64,000 bases of DNA, from assembly GCF_030253575.1 (NCBI RefSeq), contig NC_080566.1:11665501-11729500 (forward strand). The letters run 5' to 3'. The translations under genes and the position numbers were made by a program. How positions within the stretch are numbered: position 1 is the first letter of the stretch; every line of letters begins with the position of its first letter. Under the pieces are notes generated by a model, which did not search any database, was not told the DNA's origin, and saw only the letters and a list, made by a program, of their open reading frames with translations. Positions 32,501 through 44,164 of this stretch are shown piece by piece. This stretch comes from Rhododendron vialii. Lineage: Eukaryota; Streptophyta; Magnoliopsida; Ericales; Ericaceae.

Positions 32501-35349
32501 ACCTTAAGACTGTATGGGAGTCCACATAATATGTATCATTGTAGCTCCTACTCACGTGATCTTCAGGCACCAAGACATCATCAAAATTCTGCAGGAAGGA
32601 TACCTTCTGTCACAAGACTCGCAACACTGCACAGAAAATGCTTGACAAAAAACCCAATTGCCAATAAAATCAAATACGAAATCGCGCCAAAAGAACTCTC
32701 ATCTTGCCTATAATTTGATAGCTCCAATAATTTTGAAAAAGAAACATTACTTGATCAAAATAGAAAAGTAATTTCAGCCTGCTATGAACCTATGGTGCCA
32801 AAATCAAGTCCCCATGTTTTACATGGCAACCATTGAATGTGACAAGACATTTCCAACTTAAGTTAGGAAATAATTTTTCACACTTTGGCTACTTCCAAGT
32901 GTTTTCCCAAGATGAACAAATAAACAGATGGTGAGCATATAAGCAAGTTGAGCACTATTGGTTGAACCAATGGTCGTTGTCCTATATTTTCGCTTCAGAA
33001 TTTCCCTGAAGAAGCCCCTTGGAGACTTCCACTTCTTTCTAAAAAGCCTTTCTTTTGGGGGGGTTGATTTTCTAAGTTATGCTCCATGTAAGATATGCCT
33101 AGAATATAGGAAACAAGTTCTAATTCAAGACCCTCCCTCTTATTTCATGTGTAAGGTTTCTCCACACAGGATGCCAACCTTAGTGGATAACTTCTTCAAA
33201 GAACAATAAAGAAACAAATTCAAGGAAAAGCATATGCAAATTACATCAAATGTTGCTACAATAAAGACTGGTGAATATCTATGGAATCCATGTCAGATAG
33301 TGGAGAAATCACCTTTCATGAAGTTGGCTAAATTTTGCTGAATTTTTTTGTTTAGGTGTGGTGGTTGTTTTCTACCTTTTCCTTATCTGTCTCTGCTCTC
33401 TCTTTTTCCGTTTTTCCACTGTATTTGATTGTATTTGGGTTGTGCCCACCTAACACTTTCTTCTATTGCATTCATTTTTCTCGCAGCCAATCAAATGCAT
33501 AAAGAAGAAAAAGGGATTTGTGCCTCTTTTTTCTGAACGGCAAAAAGGGAAATCTTATTAATCTTTGAAGTGAAAACAAAGACTAAAAGGAGCAAGGAGA
33601 AAGGCAACAAGTGCCCATCCAAGACCCAATTCTTAATTGGCAAGATGCCAACTAAAAAAAACCCAAGGGACAAAGCCCAGCACCTAAGAGGCCTAAAAGC
33701 TCAGATAAGATAATAAGCACAAGTGGGACGCAGCCCAAACACCAAAAAGGCCTAAAAGCCCAAGCACACAATGAAGCACAAAACACCTAAACCCTAGCCC
33801 AACTACAGAACAAGTCTCCAACTGCCGGAGCAAGCAACTGCCGCCAAAAAACAGTGCTGCATTCACTTGCCTAACTTATAAACCAAAAAACCTGTTTTGT
33901 TAATTTTCCTGTGCTTTCCTATTTGATACTTCTAAATGATACACTGAAAACCCCAATATTATTTACTTTGAATGGTTCACACTTCTCAGATTAGCATTTC
34001 AATGATGACATTATTGACATAAAAGTTATTTCCATTTTTTAAGCCAAACCAAAAACTCCTAGTGTCTTGCAATGATTGTGTCAAATGTTGGACTAGCAGA
34101 CTATGTTCCTGTTCTCAATCCAAATAGCACAAGAAGCCACATTGACATTGACCATGGTGGAATGCAAATTGTTCCAAGTCACCAACGAACTTATGGTTCA
34201 AGAATAAAAGACTGGCATTTAAGAATGCCACCAATATGTAGGAAGTATATGATTCCATATTGCAAATGATTCAAATTTCTTCCAAAGAATGAACTCATAG
34301 AGGAATCATAATTGATATGTTTAATCTGGTTCCTCAACCATTTGCAGGATGAATATTAAACCTCTTATATTTCGTGACTAATTTGCTTTGATATGTATGC
34401 CTGTCATGGTTTACTTGAGGAAGTTAGGTCATGGTTCCATTATGCATACCTATCTTCTGCTTCCAACACATTACTGATATAAACTGAATTATTAGTAGTT
34501 AGCATATAAAGAGAAGTACATACTAATCTTTCTTTACAACAAAAGGTTAAAGGGTAAAGACCCTACTAAGTTTGTGGCACCCGCACAGCTAAAGCTATTC
34601 TCTCTTCAACTCTGAACTCAGAGCACAATAATCAAAACCATCTTGTACTAAATATTGATAGCCATATCACAACATAGGTAATATCAAAAATGACCTTAGC
34701 AAATTGAAAAATAAAGAGAAACACAAGGTCTCCAAGGAATAATACAAGTCAAAGGGAGAGGTTTTTTTTATTAAAGTTCCTTAGTTAATCATAGGTTACC
34801 TGTTTAGCGGAAACAATTGGGCAGAGATCATCAAACTTGTCAAATTTGTTCGAGTAAGTGGTGTCAAAGTAGTTGTATATTGCGTTCTTTCAAAATTCCA
34901 ATTGGATGATGGTCCCTCCTATGAAGTTGCATTCCAAGTTTGGTAAATATCGAATCTGGTACATTGTTTGTCGGGTCATCCCTCACCACATCTGCACATT
35001 TAATTGCCAAAAGAAAATTTAACAAACCAAGAGGGTAAAATTTGAAATCCATCACTAACAGGATTCTCATTGCATACGGTTTACAAACAATGGAAAAATT
35101 CAGCAGAAATATCACGAAAATACAATTTTGGAAGGTGGGTAAGTTACCATCTTTAGCAATCTTAACTCCACCGAGCATAAGAACTGAAGCCACAACTGGT
35201 TGCCTCCACTTGTGATGGGGAATCTGGTCGGCAGAAGTAGAAAAACAGGGGGAGAAAGAAAGGGAAAAAACTAAGCTTCTGAAGCCATTTCTAAGGAGGA
35301 AAAGAGAGGGCTTTGAGAAGAAGGCGGATTGAGCAAAAGAGAACGCCAT
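29591..35349 (-). CDS. Organellar phenylalanyl-tRNA synthetase, ten exons, one extra base in exon 2
   Basis: Charges tRNA-Phe in mitochondria and/or chloroplasts as a monomer. Exons in order: 35148-35349, 34800-34991, 32382-32588, 32166-32283, 31945-32021, 31292-31471, 30808-30852, 30443-30547, 29990-30103, 29591-29641, all with GT/AG borders. The coding length is 1291 nt, one more than 429 codons plus stop; the Arabidopsis homologue At3g58140, as I recall it, is also 429 aa. The N-terminal 45 residues are a Ser/Phe/Leu-rich, basic transit peptide. Exon 3 carries class II motif 2 ([13 protein letters not shown]), exon 6 motif 3 (GLGLERLAM), and exons 7-10 the C-terminal FDX-ACB tRNA-binding domain (from [11 protein letters not shown]). 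An extra base within 34885-34890 puts exon 2 out of frame after GILK. Every other exon is in phase and conserved, so a sequencing or assembly error or a very young null allele are both possible. Confidence 0.93.
31013..31096. repeat. 42-bp tandem duplication in the intron between exons 6 and 7
   Basis: TGTTTGTCTTTTTGGCAGTT starts at 31013 and again at 31055; both copies end AACTAGGTCAATA. Confidence 0.92.
33515..33860 (-). mobile_element. Possible non-LTR retroelement 3' end in the aaRS intron
   Basis: Read on the minus strand it ends ATTAATAAGATTTCCC then TTTTTGCCGTTCAG and an A-rich run, like the end near 27505. It lies inside the 2.2-kb intron between exons 2 and 3. No coding domain is visible. 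Confidence 0.3.
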
Positions 35350-35505
35350 GGACAGAGGGTGAGATTAGAAGAAGATGGAGAAGTTCTTGTGTTTCTTGGG
35401 AGACTGGAGACAAATCCGACCTGTTTGGATAACCCTTTTGAGAGCAAGTTTACCGGTTGTTGTGTAAAAATGTTAATAAACGGTGCAATTTTTTCATTTT
35501 ATTTT

Positions 35506-36028
35506 GGGTAAATTATAGTTACCCCCTCTAACTATGCCTCGCGTACACTTATTCCCGTCTAACTTTTTTTTTGGCACTTAACCCCCTCAAACTAACGGAA
35601 ATTCAAACGGTTATAACTTCAAACGGTCATAACTTCTTCATCCAAAATCGAAAATATGTAAATTATATATCGATTTCGAGGTCTTGAAGTCAGCTTTCTA
35701 ATGACATCAAAATCACATTACGATTCAAAGCACACAAAAAGTTATGATCAAAACGGTCTTTCTGTCTACCAGCCCTTACTCTTTTGATCATAACTTTCTG
35801 TGTGCTTTGAATCGTGATGTGATTTTGGTGTCATTAGAAAGCTGACTTCAAGATCTCGAAATCGATATATAATTTGCATATTTTCGACTTTGGACGAAAA
35901 AGTTATGACTGTTTGAAGTTATGACCGTTTGAATTTCTGTTAGTTTGAGGGGGTTAAGTGCCAAAAAAAAAGTTAAAAGAAGGTAAGTGTACGCGAAGAA
36001 TAGTTAGAGGGGTAACTATAATTTGCCC
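35506..36028. mobile_element. Foldback element (523 bp, almost entirely one inverted repeat)
   Basis: The left arm (about 35506-35755), starting GGGTAAATTATAGTTACCCC, is the near-exact reverse complement of the right arm (about 35780-36028), ending GGGTAACTATAATTTGCCC. The unpaired centre is only about 25 bp. Flanks TTTTATTTT and TTTTATCTA agree at six of nine bases, suggesting a worn 9-bp target duplication as made by Mutator-like transposases. There is no coding capacity. A transcript would fold into a hairpin of about 250 bp and could feed small RNAs. Confidence 0.85.
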
Positions 36029-36039
36029 TTTTATCTATT

Positions 36040-36664
36040 CACGTCTCTTTCAACACCATATTGAAGTATTTATTTTATCTACTTTCTATAAAAATATTAT
36101 TCTTTTTCTCTTTTCTTTTCTTTTATTGGTGGACACAGAGAGAGAGGGAGGGGGAGGGGAGGAAAAAGAATAAAAAAATAGGAACCAAGTGAACAGTTGT
36201 TCGGTAGATGAAGAAACTGTAGCTGGAGGAATTATACAATGTGGTTTACCTATGCTGCTGCAGGGGAAATTTATCTCTTTGGTTAGCTAAAAAAGTTTTT
36301 CCTCTTGTTTATATAGACCGGTAAACTTGCTCTGATTTCAGCAATTTGAATCTGGAGCAAATAAGGGTCCGATTGGATGGGGTCAAAGGCAGGCGGAAAT
36401 TCAGGGGCGTTAACAGTCCGGTTTGGAGGCAAAATTGGGACCGAACCAGAATTTTCGGTTGGAGGAAATCAAAACCGAAACCGGTTGAAGATTTTCGGTT
36501 CGGTTTGTCCCGGTTTTTGTTTGATACTCCGGTTTGGTCGGTTTAAAAGCTAAGTCTACTGCGACGAAGAGATAGATCTAGATTTTTTGGGATGTTGAAA
36601 TTTTCAACTACAGATCTGCGAAACATACAAAAATATGATTTTATAGAGTATTTGAGTCAATAAA
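36040..36664. other. Intergenic DNA with a CCGGTTT/AACCGAA-rich patch
   Basis: A purine-rich tract lies at 36138-36180. At 36397-36545, words of the type CCGGTTTGG and ACCGAACC repeat, as in several plant hAT-type non-autonomous elements, but I could not fix both ends. No gene is seen. Confidence 0.35.
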
Positions 36665-36673
36665 TCGAATGGA

Positions 36674-37282
36674 ATTTTTGGCAGTGAACCCGCCGGTATT
36701 TTATGAGAGAGGGTGAGGTGGGGAGGTGCAAAGGCAATTGTGGCAACGACCGTTGGAGGGGTCCTTCAAGATTAATGTAGATGGTGCGTGGAGGAAGGAA
36801 TCTGGGGAAGGCAGTTTCGGTGCCGTGATTCAAGATGGTAGAGGGAGCTTTGTTAGTGCTATTATGGGGAAGTTGTCATGGTGTGCTAGCCCTGCAGTGG
36901 TAGCAGCCATGGCAATCCGAAGAGGGATGCTGTCGGGGAGCCAGTTGGGGTTAGGGTTAATTGTAGTAGAGAGTAATGCTCAAGCTGTGATTAATATGAT
37001 AAATGGGCAGATTGTGACTAGTTAGGAGTTAGGGGTTGTTATTCATGATGTCTAGGCCTTGGGTAGAAGTTTTCAAGTCTGTTCTTCTTCTTTTGCCCGT
37101 AGGTCTTGCAATATGGTTGTTCATCTGTTGCCGAGCAGAGGCATATTTGGTATGGGGTCTTATCTTTGGACTGATTTCCCACCGTCTTGGTTACTTGATC
37201 CTTTAATTAGGGACGAGTCTTATTCTTGATGTAATGATTTTCTTCGTGGTTATAATATCTGTTATCGGTTGGAAAAAAAAAT
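36674..37282 (+). mobile_element. 5'-truncated LINE copy (RNase H tail) with target-site duplication
   Basis: About 36735-37229 encodes the RNase H domain found at the 3' end of plant LINEs: FKINVDGAW near the start, VVESNAQAVI in the middle, and RRSCNMVVHLL then DFPPSWL at the end. The frame is broken by stops at 37023-37025 and 37053-37055. The catalytic Glu of the AEA motif is Ala and the Asp of VESD is Asn, so the enzyme would be dead. The copy ends in nine A. TCGAATGGA occurs just before it (36665-36673) and just after it (37283-37291), as expected for target-primed insertion. Confidence 0.75.
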
Positions 37283-37291
37283 TCGAATGGA

Positions 37292-38261
37292 TTTTAAGGA
37301 AAACAATCTTGGATTTTCTCAAAATAGTATAAATTCTATAAAGAATCGGTCTCCAGTCCATTTTGTAATTTTGACCAAGGGCCAGTACAATGCCTTTTTT
37401 TTGGATTATCTCCATTGTTTATTTTTTTTTAAAGTCTTAGGTCCACTCTTATTTTTTTATGGGACAGATATGCCCTTCTCTTCGTTTCAACTAAAAACGT
37501 GAAAACAAAGCCAAACGTGAACTCGTCTCCGGCGAGAAACCTAGGAGACTCATCTCCACCTGCAACTCCGGCAACCCCCTTACCTGGTGAACGCAGCTCC
37601 GGCGGGGTCTCTCTCTCCCCCTGCCGTCGCTCGTTGTTCTCTCTGCCAACCTCTCTTACCCTTCCTCACTTGGCCCAGTAAAAGAACTGCCGAAACCACC
37701 ACCACCATAACTCACCACCACCTTCGGACCTCATCAGCACCACCGGACAACACTGCCGTGCTCACAATCATCACGGCGAGCTCCACAAGGCTCCCACCCA
37801 CCACCGCGGAGTTCCGCCGGACACCACCTTGAGATTCCGGAAGCACCACAGTGATCTACGGCCCCCATATACTCTTGTAACTCTTCCCCGAGCCCTAATT
37901 CGCATATTGAGGTAGTTTTTCGGCAACCCGTAACTTAATCTATGTTTTAATGGAGTTTGGACGTATTTTTAAATTATGATGTAGATGGTGAGCTATTCTT
38001 TAAAAAATTATTTACTATGTAGTCCTATTTTCATTTATATTTAGTCCTATTTTTGCTGGAAAATCATTGATAGGTCCTAAATGCATATAAACTGTTAGTT
38101 AAGTGTTTAAAAGTGAAATTGTAAATGTTATGAGTTGTTTGATGCATGTTCAAGTAAATGGTAACAAGTTAGGTGGTTATTTTTCTGTTTTATTCAATAT
38201 ACGTTATTATGAAATTGATTGATCGTTAGAATGGACAAATAGCTTCATGGGGTGGTATACG
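37292..38261. other. Intergenic DNA, no supported gene
   Basis: A GC-rich, Pro/Ser-coding stretch at about 37500-37830 contains short open frames but no recognisable domain, and two frames overlap it equally well. The rest is AT-rich. Confidence 0.35.
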
Positions 38262-38873
38262 ATTAGACTGTGAATTATTAGATGAATACCAACGCAAAAT
38301 ATAATTTAGACTGCAAATTAGGCACTTTGGCCTTAGACACTTTTGTAAATTTAGACTGTAAATTATTAAATTAACACCAACACCAAGAAGACTTTAATTT
38401 AAACTGCAAATTTAGGGTTTAGACTGCGAATTATTGAATGAACATCAACGCTAGGAGAATTTAGAATGCAAATTTAGACTGTAAATTATTAAATGAAAAC
38501 TAACGCTAATGAGAATTTAGACTGCAAATTTGCACTTTTAGACTGCAAATTTGTCAAATGAACACCAACGCTAGAGAAAATTTAGATTGCAAATAAAGGT
38601 ACTTTTGTAAACTTTACAGTCTAAAAGTGCAAATTTGCAGTCTCCACACAAATTTAGACTGTAAATTATTAAATGAACACTAACGTCAATGAGAATTTAA
38701 ACTGTAAATTATTAAATGAACACTAACTCCAATAAGAATTTAGACTGCAAATTTGCACTTTTAGACTACAAATTTGTTAAATGAACACCAACGTCAGAGA
38801 AAATTTAGACTGCAAATTTGCACTTTTAAACTGCAAATAAATGCACTTTTGTAAAATTTGCAAATTGCAGTCG
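38262..38873. repeat. Degenerate minisatellite
   Basis: Variants of TTAGACTGCAAATT followed by ATTAAATGAACACCAACGCT and GAGAA recur about ten times with spacing of roughly 45-65 bp. One short stretch near 38620-38640 is inverted relative to the rest. Confidence 0.85.
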
Positions 38874-39037
38874 TTGTGGTGGTGGTGGTTGTGGCGGCGT
38901 GGTGGTGGTGGTGAAGTGGTGGTGGTGGCAGCGTTGTGGTGGTGGTGGTTGGGGGGGTGCGTGTGTCGTGGTGGGGGTGGTGGTGGATTGATAGTGGTGG
39001 TGGTGACGTGGTGGTGGTCATTGTGGTGGTGGTGGTT
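38874..39037. repeat. GGT/GTG microsatellite
   Basis: Imperfect (GTG)n over about 160 bp. The His/Pro-rich and Gly/Val-rich ORFs here come from the repeat. Confidence 0.95.
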
Positions 39038-39361
39038 ATATGGTTGCAACAAATTAAATCGAATAAAATGCAAAAATACATTTTTTGTATTAGCCAAACA
39101 AAGCCCTTGTTTCTTTTATATAGGGTATTTTTGTCATTGGAATTATTAGTAAACAAGAGGTGTTAGGAACTTTAGAAGTGAACTAGGTGGGTTAGAAACA
39201 TGCTATAGTAGACCTATAAAAAATTCTCCCTAAATTCTATCCACCTTAGGTAGAAACCCCAAGTTTTCCACCCATGAACATATTGTAGTAATTGGAATTG
39301 TTAATTTTGTAGAACTTGCAAAGTAAAATGTTTACAAAAAATCAGCTTTATCGAACATTAA

Positions 39362-39765
39362 CGGAAAAGGGCCCGAGTACGTCTGTCCTGGCCTTCCGCC
39401 GCTCTATTAGCTATGGTACTCAGTCTCATCTCCCCGGGAGAAAGAGCGAGGCAGCTGGGATCCATCATTCTCTTGATTCCGTACTAAACGTTTAGTAGGA
39501 GTACGGTATTAAATACCTCTAGTAGGTACACCGAGCCGGACAGACAACATGGAATCGGAAGTTGATTGAATGAGATTGAGAAATGGAAGCGGCAACATGA
39601 ACTGGCTTTCTTGCCTGCCTTCCAATTAGTAGGCTAAAAGCAGTGATCAATCTCCCTTTCCTTTGTAGCTTGCTAGGTCAGCTAGTTTTGTTAGGACAAC
39701 CTCGGGTAGCTTGCTTCTGAACAACCCGTAGTTTCGTGCGACATGTTCTTAATGCAACTAAATTG
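39362..39765. other. Probable nuclear insertion of mitochondrial DNA
   Basis: About 400 bp of balanced base composition sits in AT-rich DNA and has the look of plant mitochondrial intergenic sequence (GCTCTATTAGCTATGG, CTCCCCGGGAGAAAGAGCG, CTTTGTAGCTTGCTAGG). The call rests on sequence style; no mitochondrial gene is contained. Confidence 0.4.
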
Positions 39766-42700
39766 AATCACCCTTCTTTACTATTGACTGACAAACCTGA
39801 CTTCAAGCACGGCGCAACATAATAGCGAGTTTGCAACTATCCAAAATTACTTTTCAACGATTTCAAAGGGGAAAATGACGGCATAGGACGTGTTTTGATA
39901 ATTAATACCCGCGAAAGACAAGCTAAGAACATTTGTTAATACTGAAAATGTTCATGGCGGATATGAATTATCTAAACACGTCCTTAGCCGTCATTTTCAA
40001 CATTTGTTATCAAAGCTACCGCATAATAACAATAAACTTCCCATGATAAAAACAACCTTCAATAATCAAACACCATGGGCAAGATGGATCTATAATAACA
40101 TTGAGCAAGTACAGTGGTCTGAAGTCTGAACATCAATTCCAATACTTATATACCAACTTGAGCATCCTAGCTATTACTTTCAGTCCTTTTTTCAAGGCCT
40201 ACTTTAAAACAAAAGCATCAACAACTAATAGCATGATCTCAGCTTTTGTAAATATATACGACAGAAACCCATATAAATAAAGAGTAGTTAAAATAATTCC
40301 CCTAATCACTTGAAGATTCATCATCATCATCTTCATGGTCTCACACAACCTTCTCTATAAGCCTCTACCGAACGCCATCTAGAACTGTTTTTCTTGATTG
40401 CTCGCTTCCACTTTGCCCATCAATGAGAACATGATTGGATTGGCAGAGGACCAAGGCGACACGTACCAATTCGGAAGTCATAAAGATGGAAAACGTAATT
40501 GAGTACTTAAATCACAATGAACACCAAGCAACAAAGGGCATTTTATCGGTAATAATTGGCCCAAGACCAATTTAAGTTGTAGGGGAAACAGGGAGAGGGA
40601 CTTAAAGAGAAGGGGAAAATGTTGGAAGACTTGGTTTCATGCTCCAAGTTCTGGAGATGAACTGAAAAAGTTTTAGTGACATAACCAGTAAAAAAGCAGT
40701 GAAGCAATGCTAAGGAACTTTTATTTTGCCCGCACAATGCTAATGAATAACTATACTAATCTCACGCTCCATCCCACATGAACTATCAACAATCAACAGG
40801 AAGCCATATCCAGCAAAAAATTCACCTGCTTTTGAATCTCTTTTTTTACCTTCATCAATTAATATACGGCTAACCTGATCTCAGCTACTTTTGGCATAAA
40901 TTAAACCATTTCAATTTACAGAGAAGAAAAAGAAATACCGTATCGGTGACGGTGCTCTTATGAGACGTAGAGAATGGAACGATGTTGGTTTGAGACAATG
41001 ATACCTTAGAGAAAAAAAATACCTCTTGTTAACAAATAACCAAGTTGCATTTAAAACTTAAGAAGCAAAGCACTTGCCATAATTTTGCTGCTCTCTTGCA
41101 CCACCGTCATTTCTCATCCTTATTGTGGATGCTTTTGAAAGCATACCCAAACAAAGGTCATAACCAACCAACATCAGTTATAAAGATGATATTAAAAAAT
41201 AAAAAAAGACGAAGAAAAAGTTAAACAAAACATAAATATTTGAACCTGAACCATCCTAAATGATCTTTGAACAATCATGAGTGAAGATAGTAAAATGCAG
41301 TTTCAATTTATATGGGAAATAACACAACTGTATTCGAAAGGCTTCTTATTGACCACACCCAAAGGTAGGTTAGAAGACTTAACAAAAGAGGGTCATAAAT
41401 AGGGTCTTGTCAAAAAATACGTATTTGCTTCACAAAATTCCATACGCCTCTAGACTTTCTCTTCCCATACGCCTCTGGACTTTCTCTTCTCAATTTCCAT
41501 GCCTTTCTCACTGATCCGTCATTGATCAACATCATCGACCACCACCTTCCCAATCCTGCTCTCCCCAATTACTATTTTCTGGCCTAAAGGCACAACGCAA
41601 CATAATATCTGGTTTGCAACAACCTATAATCTGAAGTTTCTTTACCTGGGTTTGCACCACCTTTCTCAATTACTAATGCGCAAATAGAACAAAACTTCCT
41701 TAGCACAAACTGCCATAAAACAAAGCATCTGACAATCAACCATGTTCCCTTCATTCGTAGCTTCAGTCTATCACCAAAAAGCTAACGATTATGAAATTCA
41801 GACTTCATTATCTTACTTAGAGCTTTATTGAAGAGAGAACTCACCCCGCATGGAGAATCCAATACTGAGCAACATGTTAAAAAATGCATACCTCTTTCCT
41901 CTTGCAAAGTTGGGCTCAATGTGAAAACTAAGAAACTGAAACTGTAATAAAAAACGAAAGAATAATCGAAATAAGAGATATTCAAATCAAGCTTAGGATA
42001 TATAAGTTTGATTCGTGAATTTGCATCATTGTACAGCTATTTGAGCCAAAAAGCCATCAAGTTGATTAACACTAAGACCAAAAGAGTTCATAAAAATGGC
42101 ATAAAGTTGATCTACGGCCGAAGGAAGGTATCGACAGTAATAAAAAATGTAAAAGAAAAAATTCACGGCAAAAATTGTAGGCAAATAACTAAAAAGGATA
42201 AACAATTATAAGACACCAAATGTCCATAGTGATGTTACAGCAGTAGCGAAAACCAATAGTACATCCAACAAAGCAAATGGAATAAAAAAATATAGCGAAT
42301 ACAGAGCATACTGAGATGCAGTTGTAAGTTAAAGCGTTCTTTATCATCAAATTAAACATGGAAGTACTTTAGTCCTTGCAAAACCTGTGAAGCCGAAGCA
42401 TACAAATCAAAAACCCACATTCAACAAAGCTGTAGGAAAAAATGGTATTCTACTGATCGAAAAAGCCGTAAAAAACACAAAAAAAGCTCAAGCATAATAC
42501 AACTGTTAACCTTACCCTGCCTTTGCCTTACTGTTGAAAGTTTAAGTTTAGAACCTAGTTTTGTTTTTGTTTAAGTTTAGAACCTAGTTTTGTTTTTTTC
42601 CTCCACCCCTCTGCTTAATGTATGAGCTGAATTGATTTCAGACGTAATGCATATGGTATTGTCCGGCCATCCACCTGAATATGTAGAGCAAAACGTAAGA

Positions 42701-43354
42701 AATGAGTTGGATCGAGCCGTTGAAGGTCAGATATCATCTCACACATAAATCTTAGAAAACTAAGCTCAAATGTAACCCTTTCAAAGAAATCCGAAAGGAA
42801 ATCGCAACTGATTGAAGCAAAAAAGCCCAAATTCCCACAATAATAACCAAAACAATACTGCATATCAGAAGAAAACGAAAACACAAAAATCTACCACTAT
42901 GAGCTCTAAAGACATCGGAAAAGCCCTTAGAGTAAGCGGAGGCTTCTAACAATGATCAAACACGTAAAAAATTGGGGATTTAATTTAATTAATAAGACTC
43001 AACTGACTGTATAAATTAGGCTCTACAAAATTGGGGATCTATATATATTAAAAAATAGACAGAAAGAGGGCGCTTTTGCTTTCCTTTTTGTTTTTCCCCT
43101 TTCTTCACAAATCAATAGACGTGAATGAGAGCGTCTAATGAGATGGACGAAAGCTTCTTTAAACTAATGATTAAATTGTAAAATCGATGTTCGAACCCAA
43201 CTAAAGAAAGATGCGGCTCCCTACCAAACTCTTTGTGTTGAAATAGCGGCTCCTTATACAACTCTAATCTCTAGCTTCAATTGTATTTGTATGAGGCATT
43301 TTTACAAACACCTTGGATGCAGACCACCGCACTCGAAGACCACTGTGAGTAATC
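39766..43354. other. AT-rich stretch without a supported gene
   Basis: No conserved domain is seen on either strand. The minus strand shows a few exon-like scraps, for example a 38-codon frame ending near 40372 and a short frame at 42635-42690 preceded by an AG. Together with a CT-rich, GT-donor-like segment at 43845-43889 they might be parts of a spliced minus-strand transcript. This is weak. A 29-bp duplication (GTTTAAGTTTAGAACC start) lies near 42540-42600. Confidence 0.25.
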
Positions 43355-43770
43355 TATCTGATCAAAGCATAATATAGCATAAAAATGCCCACAATCAAAC
43401 CATTTTTCAGTAATCTAATGTGTCTCAATCAAACCAAATTTAGTCATTTAGGGTCGACACTAATTCAACCTGTTTCAATCAAACCAAACTGAGTCATTTA
43501 GGGTTGGCACTAATTCACCCTATTCTCGAAGCCACCGCTAGTATAGGATTAGAATATCTGATCAAAGCATAGTATAGCATAAAAAAATGCCCACAATCAA
43601 ACCATTTTTCAGTAATCTAATGTGTCTCAATCAAACCAAATTTAGTCATTTAGCGTGGGCACTAATTCAACCTGTTTCAATCAAACCAGGGTCGGCACTA
43701 ATTCAACTTGTTTTTGTAAACCAAATTGAGTCATTCAGGATCGGCACTAATTCAACTTGTTTTTGTTTCT
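43355..43770. repeat. 200-bp tandem repeat with inner repeats
   Basis: TATCTGATCAAAGCAT starts at 43355 and again at 43555, and the following 150 bp match closely. Inside, GGCACTAATTCAAC with TTTCAATCAAACCA recurs about five times. Confidence 0.85.
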
Positions 43771-43889
43771 GTTGAGTACCACATAGTACATGCCAGTGGG
43801 ATCCAAATTCGTTTAGAGAAGCTTAAAAGGCAAAGCACTTACTGGTAGGGAGAGCTGGGAGGGCAGCGGCGTCTGTCTCTGGCTATGCG

Positions 43890-44116
43890 TGTTACGTCCA
43901 GGCTAGTAATTAGGAATAGAATGGTAATTCTGTGTTTCCGTGATTTTAGGGAGTTAGTTGAGAAGTTAGTTAGGAGTGAGTGGAGGGAAATGCAGGGGAG
44001 TGGATATAAATAATGGGGAATCCCCGTATCTAGTGTGTGTAATCTTTTTCCAAGAAATAATACAAACTTGAATCTTTCTTCTCTGCATTTCTGTTTCTTC
44101 TTCCCTAGCTATAACA
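43890..44116 (+). repeat. 5' LTR of the chromovirus
   Basis: 227 bp, from TGTTACGTCC to CTATAACA. It contains GGATATAAATAATGG as a plausible TATA region. Confidence 0.92.
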
Positions 44117-44117
44117 T

Positions 44118-44130
44118 TGGTATCAGAGCC
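44118..44130 (+). other. Primer-binding site (initiator tRNA-Met)
   Basis: TGGTATCAGAGCC, one base after the LTR, is complementary to the 3' end of plant initiator tRNA-Met. Confidence 0.9.
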
Positions 44131-44164
44131 GTACGGTTCTTGGCCTGTCTCCTCTGTGTCCACC

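Noticed and set aside
37499-37832. Pro/Ser-rich ORFs as a possible gene start
   Set aside because: Two frames overlap with equal composition, there is no domain and no donor site leading to another exon.
38777-39166. His/Pro/Thr-rich and Gly/Val-rich ORFs
   Set aside because: They are translations of the GGT microsatellite and show no other coding signal.
42615-42952. Phe-rich minus-strand ORFs of 66 and 89 aa
   Set aside because: Two overlapping frames have similar composition and no recognised domain. They may be part of an untranslated or intron region; the evidence is too weak to call.
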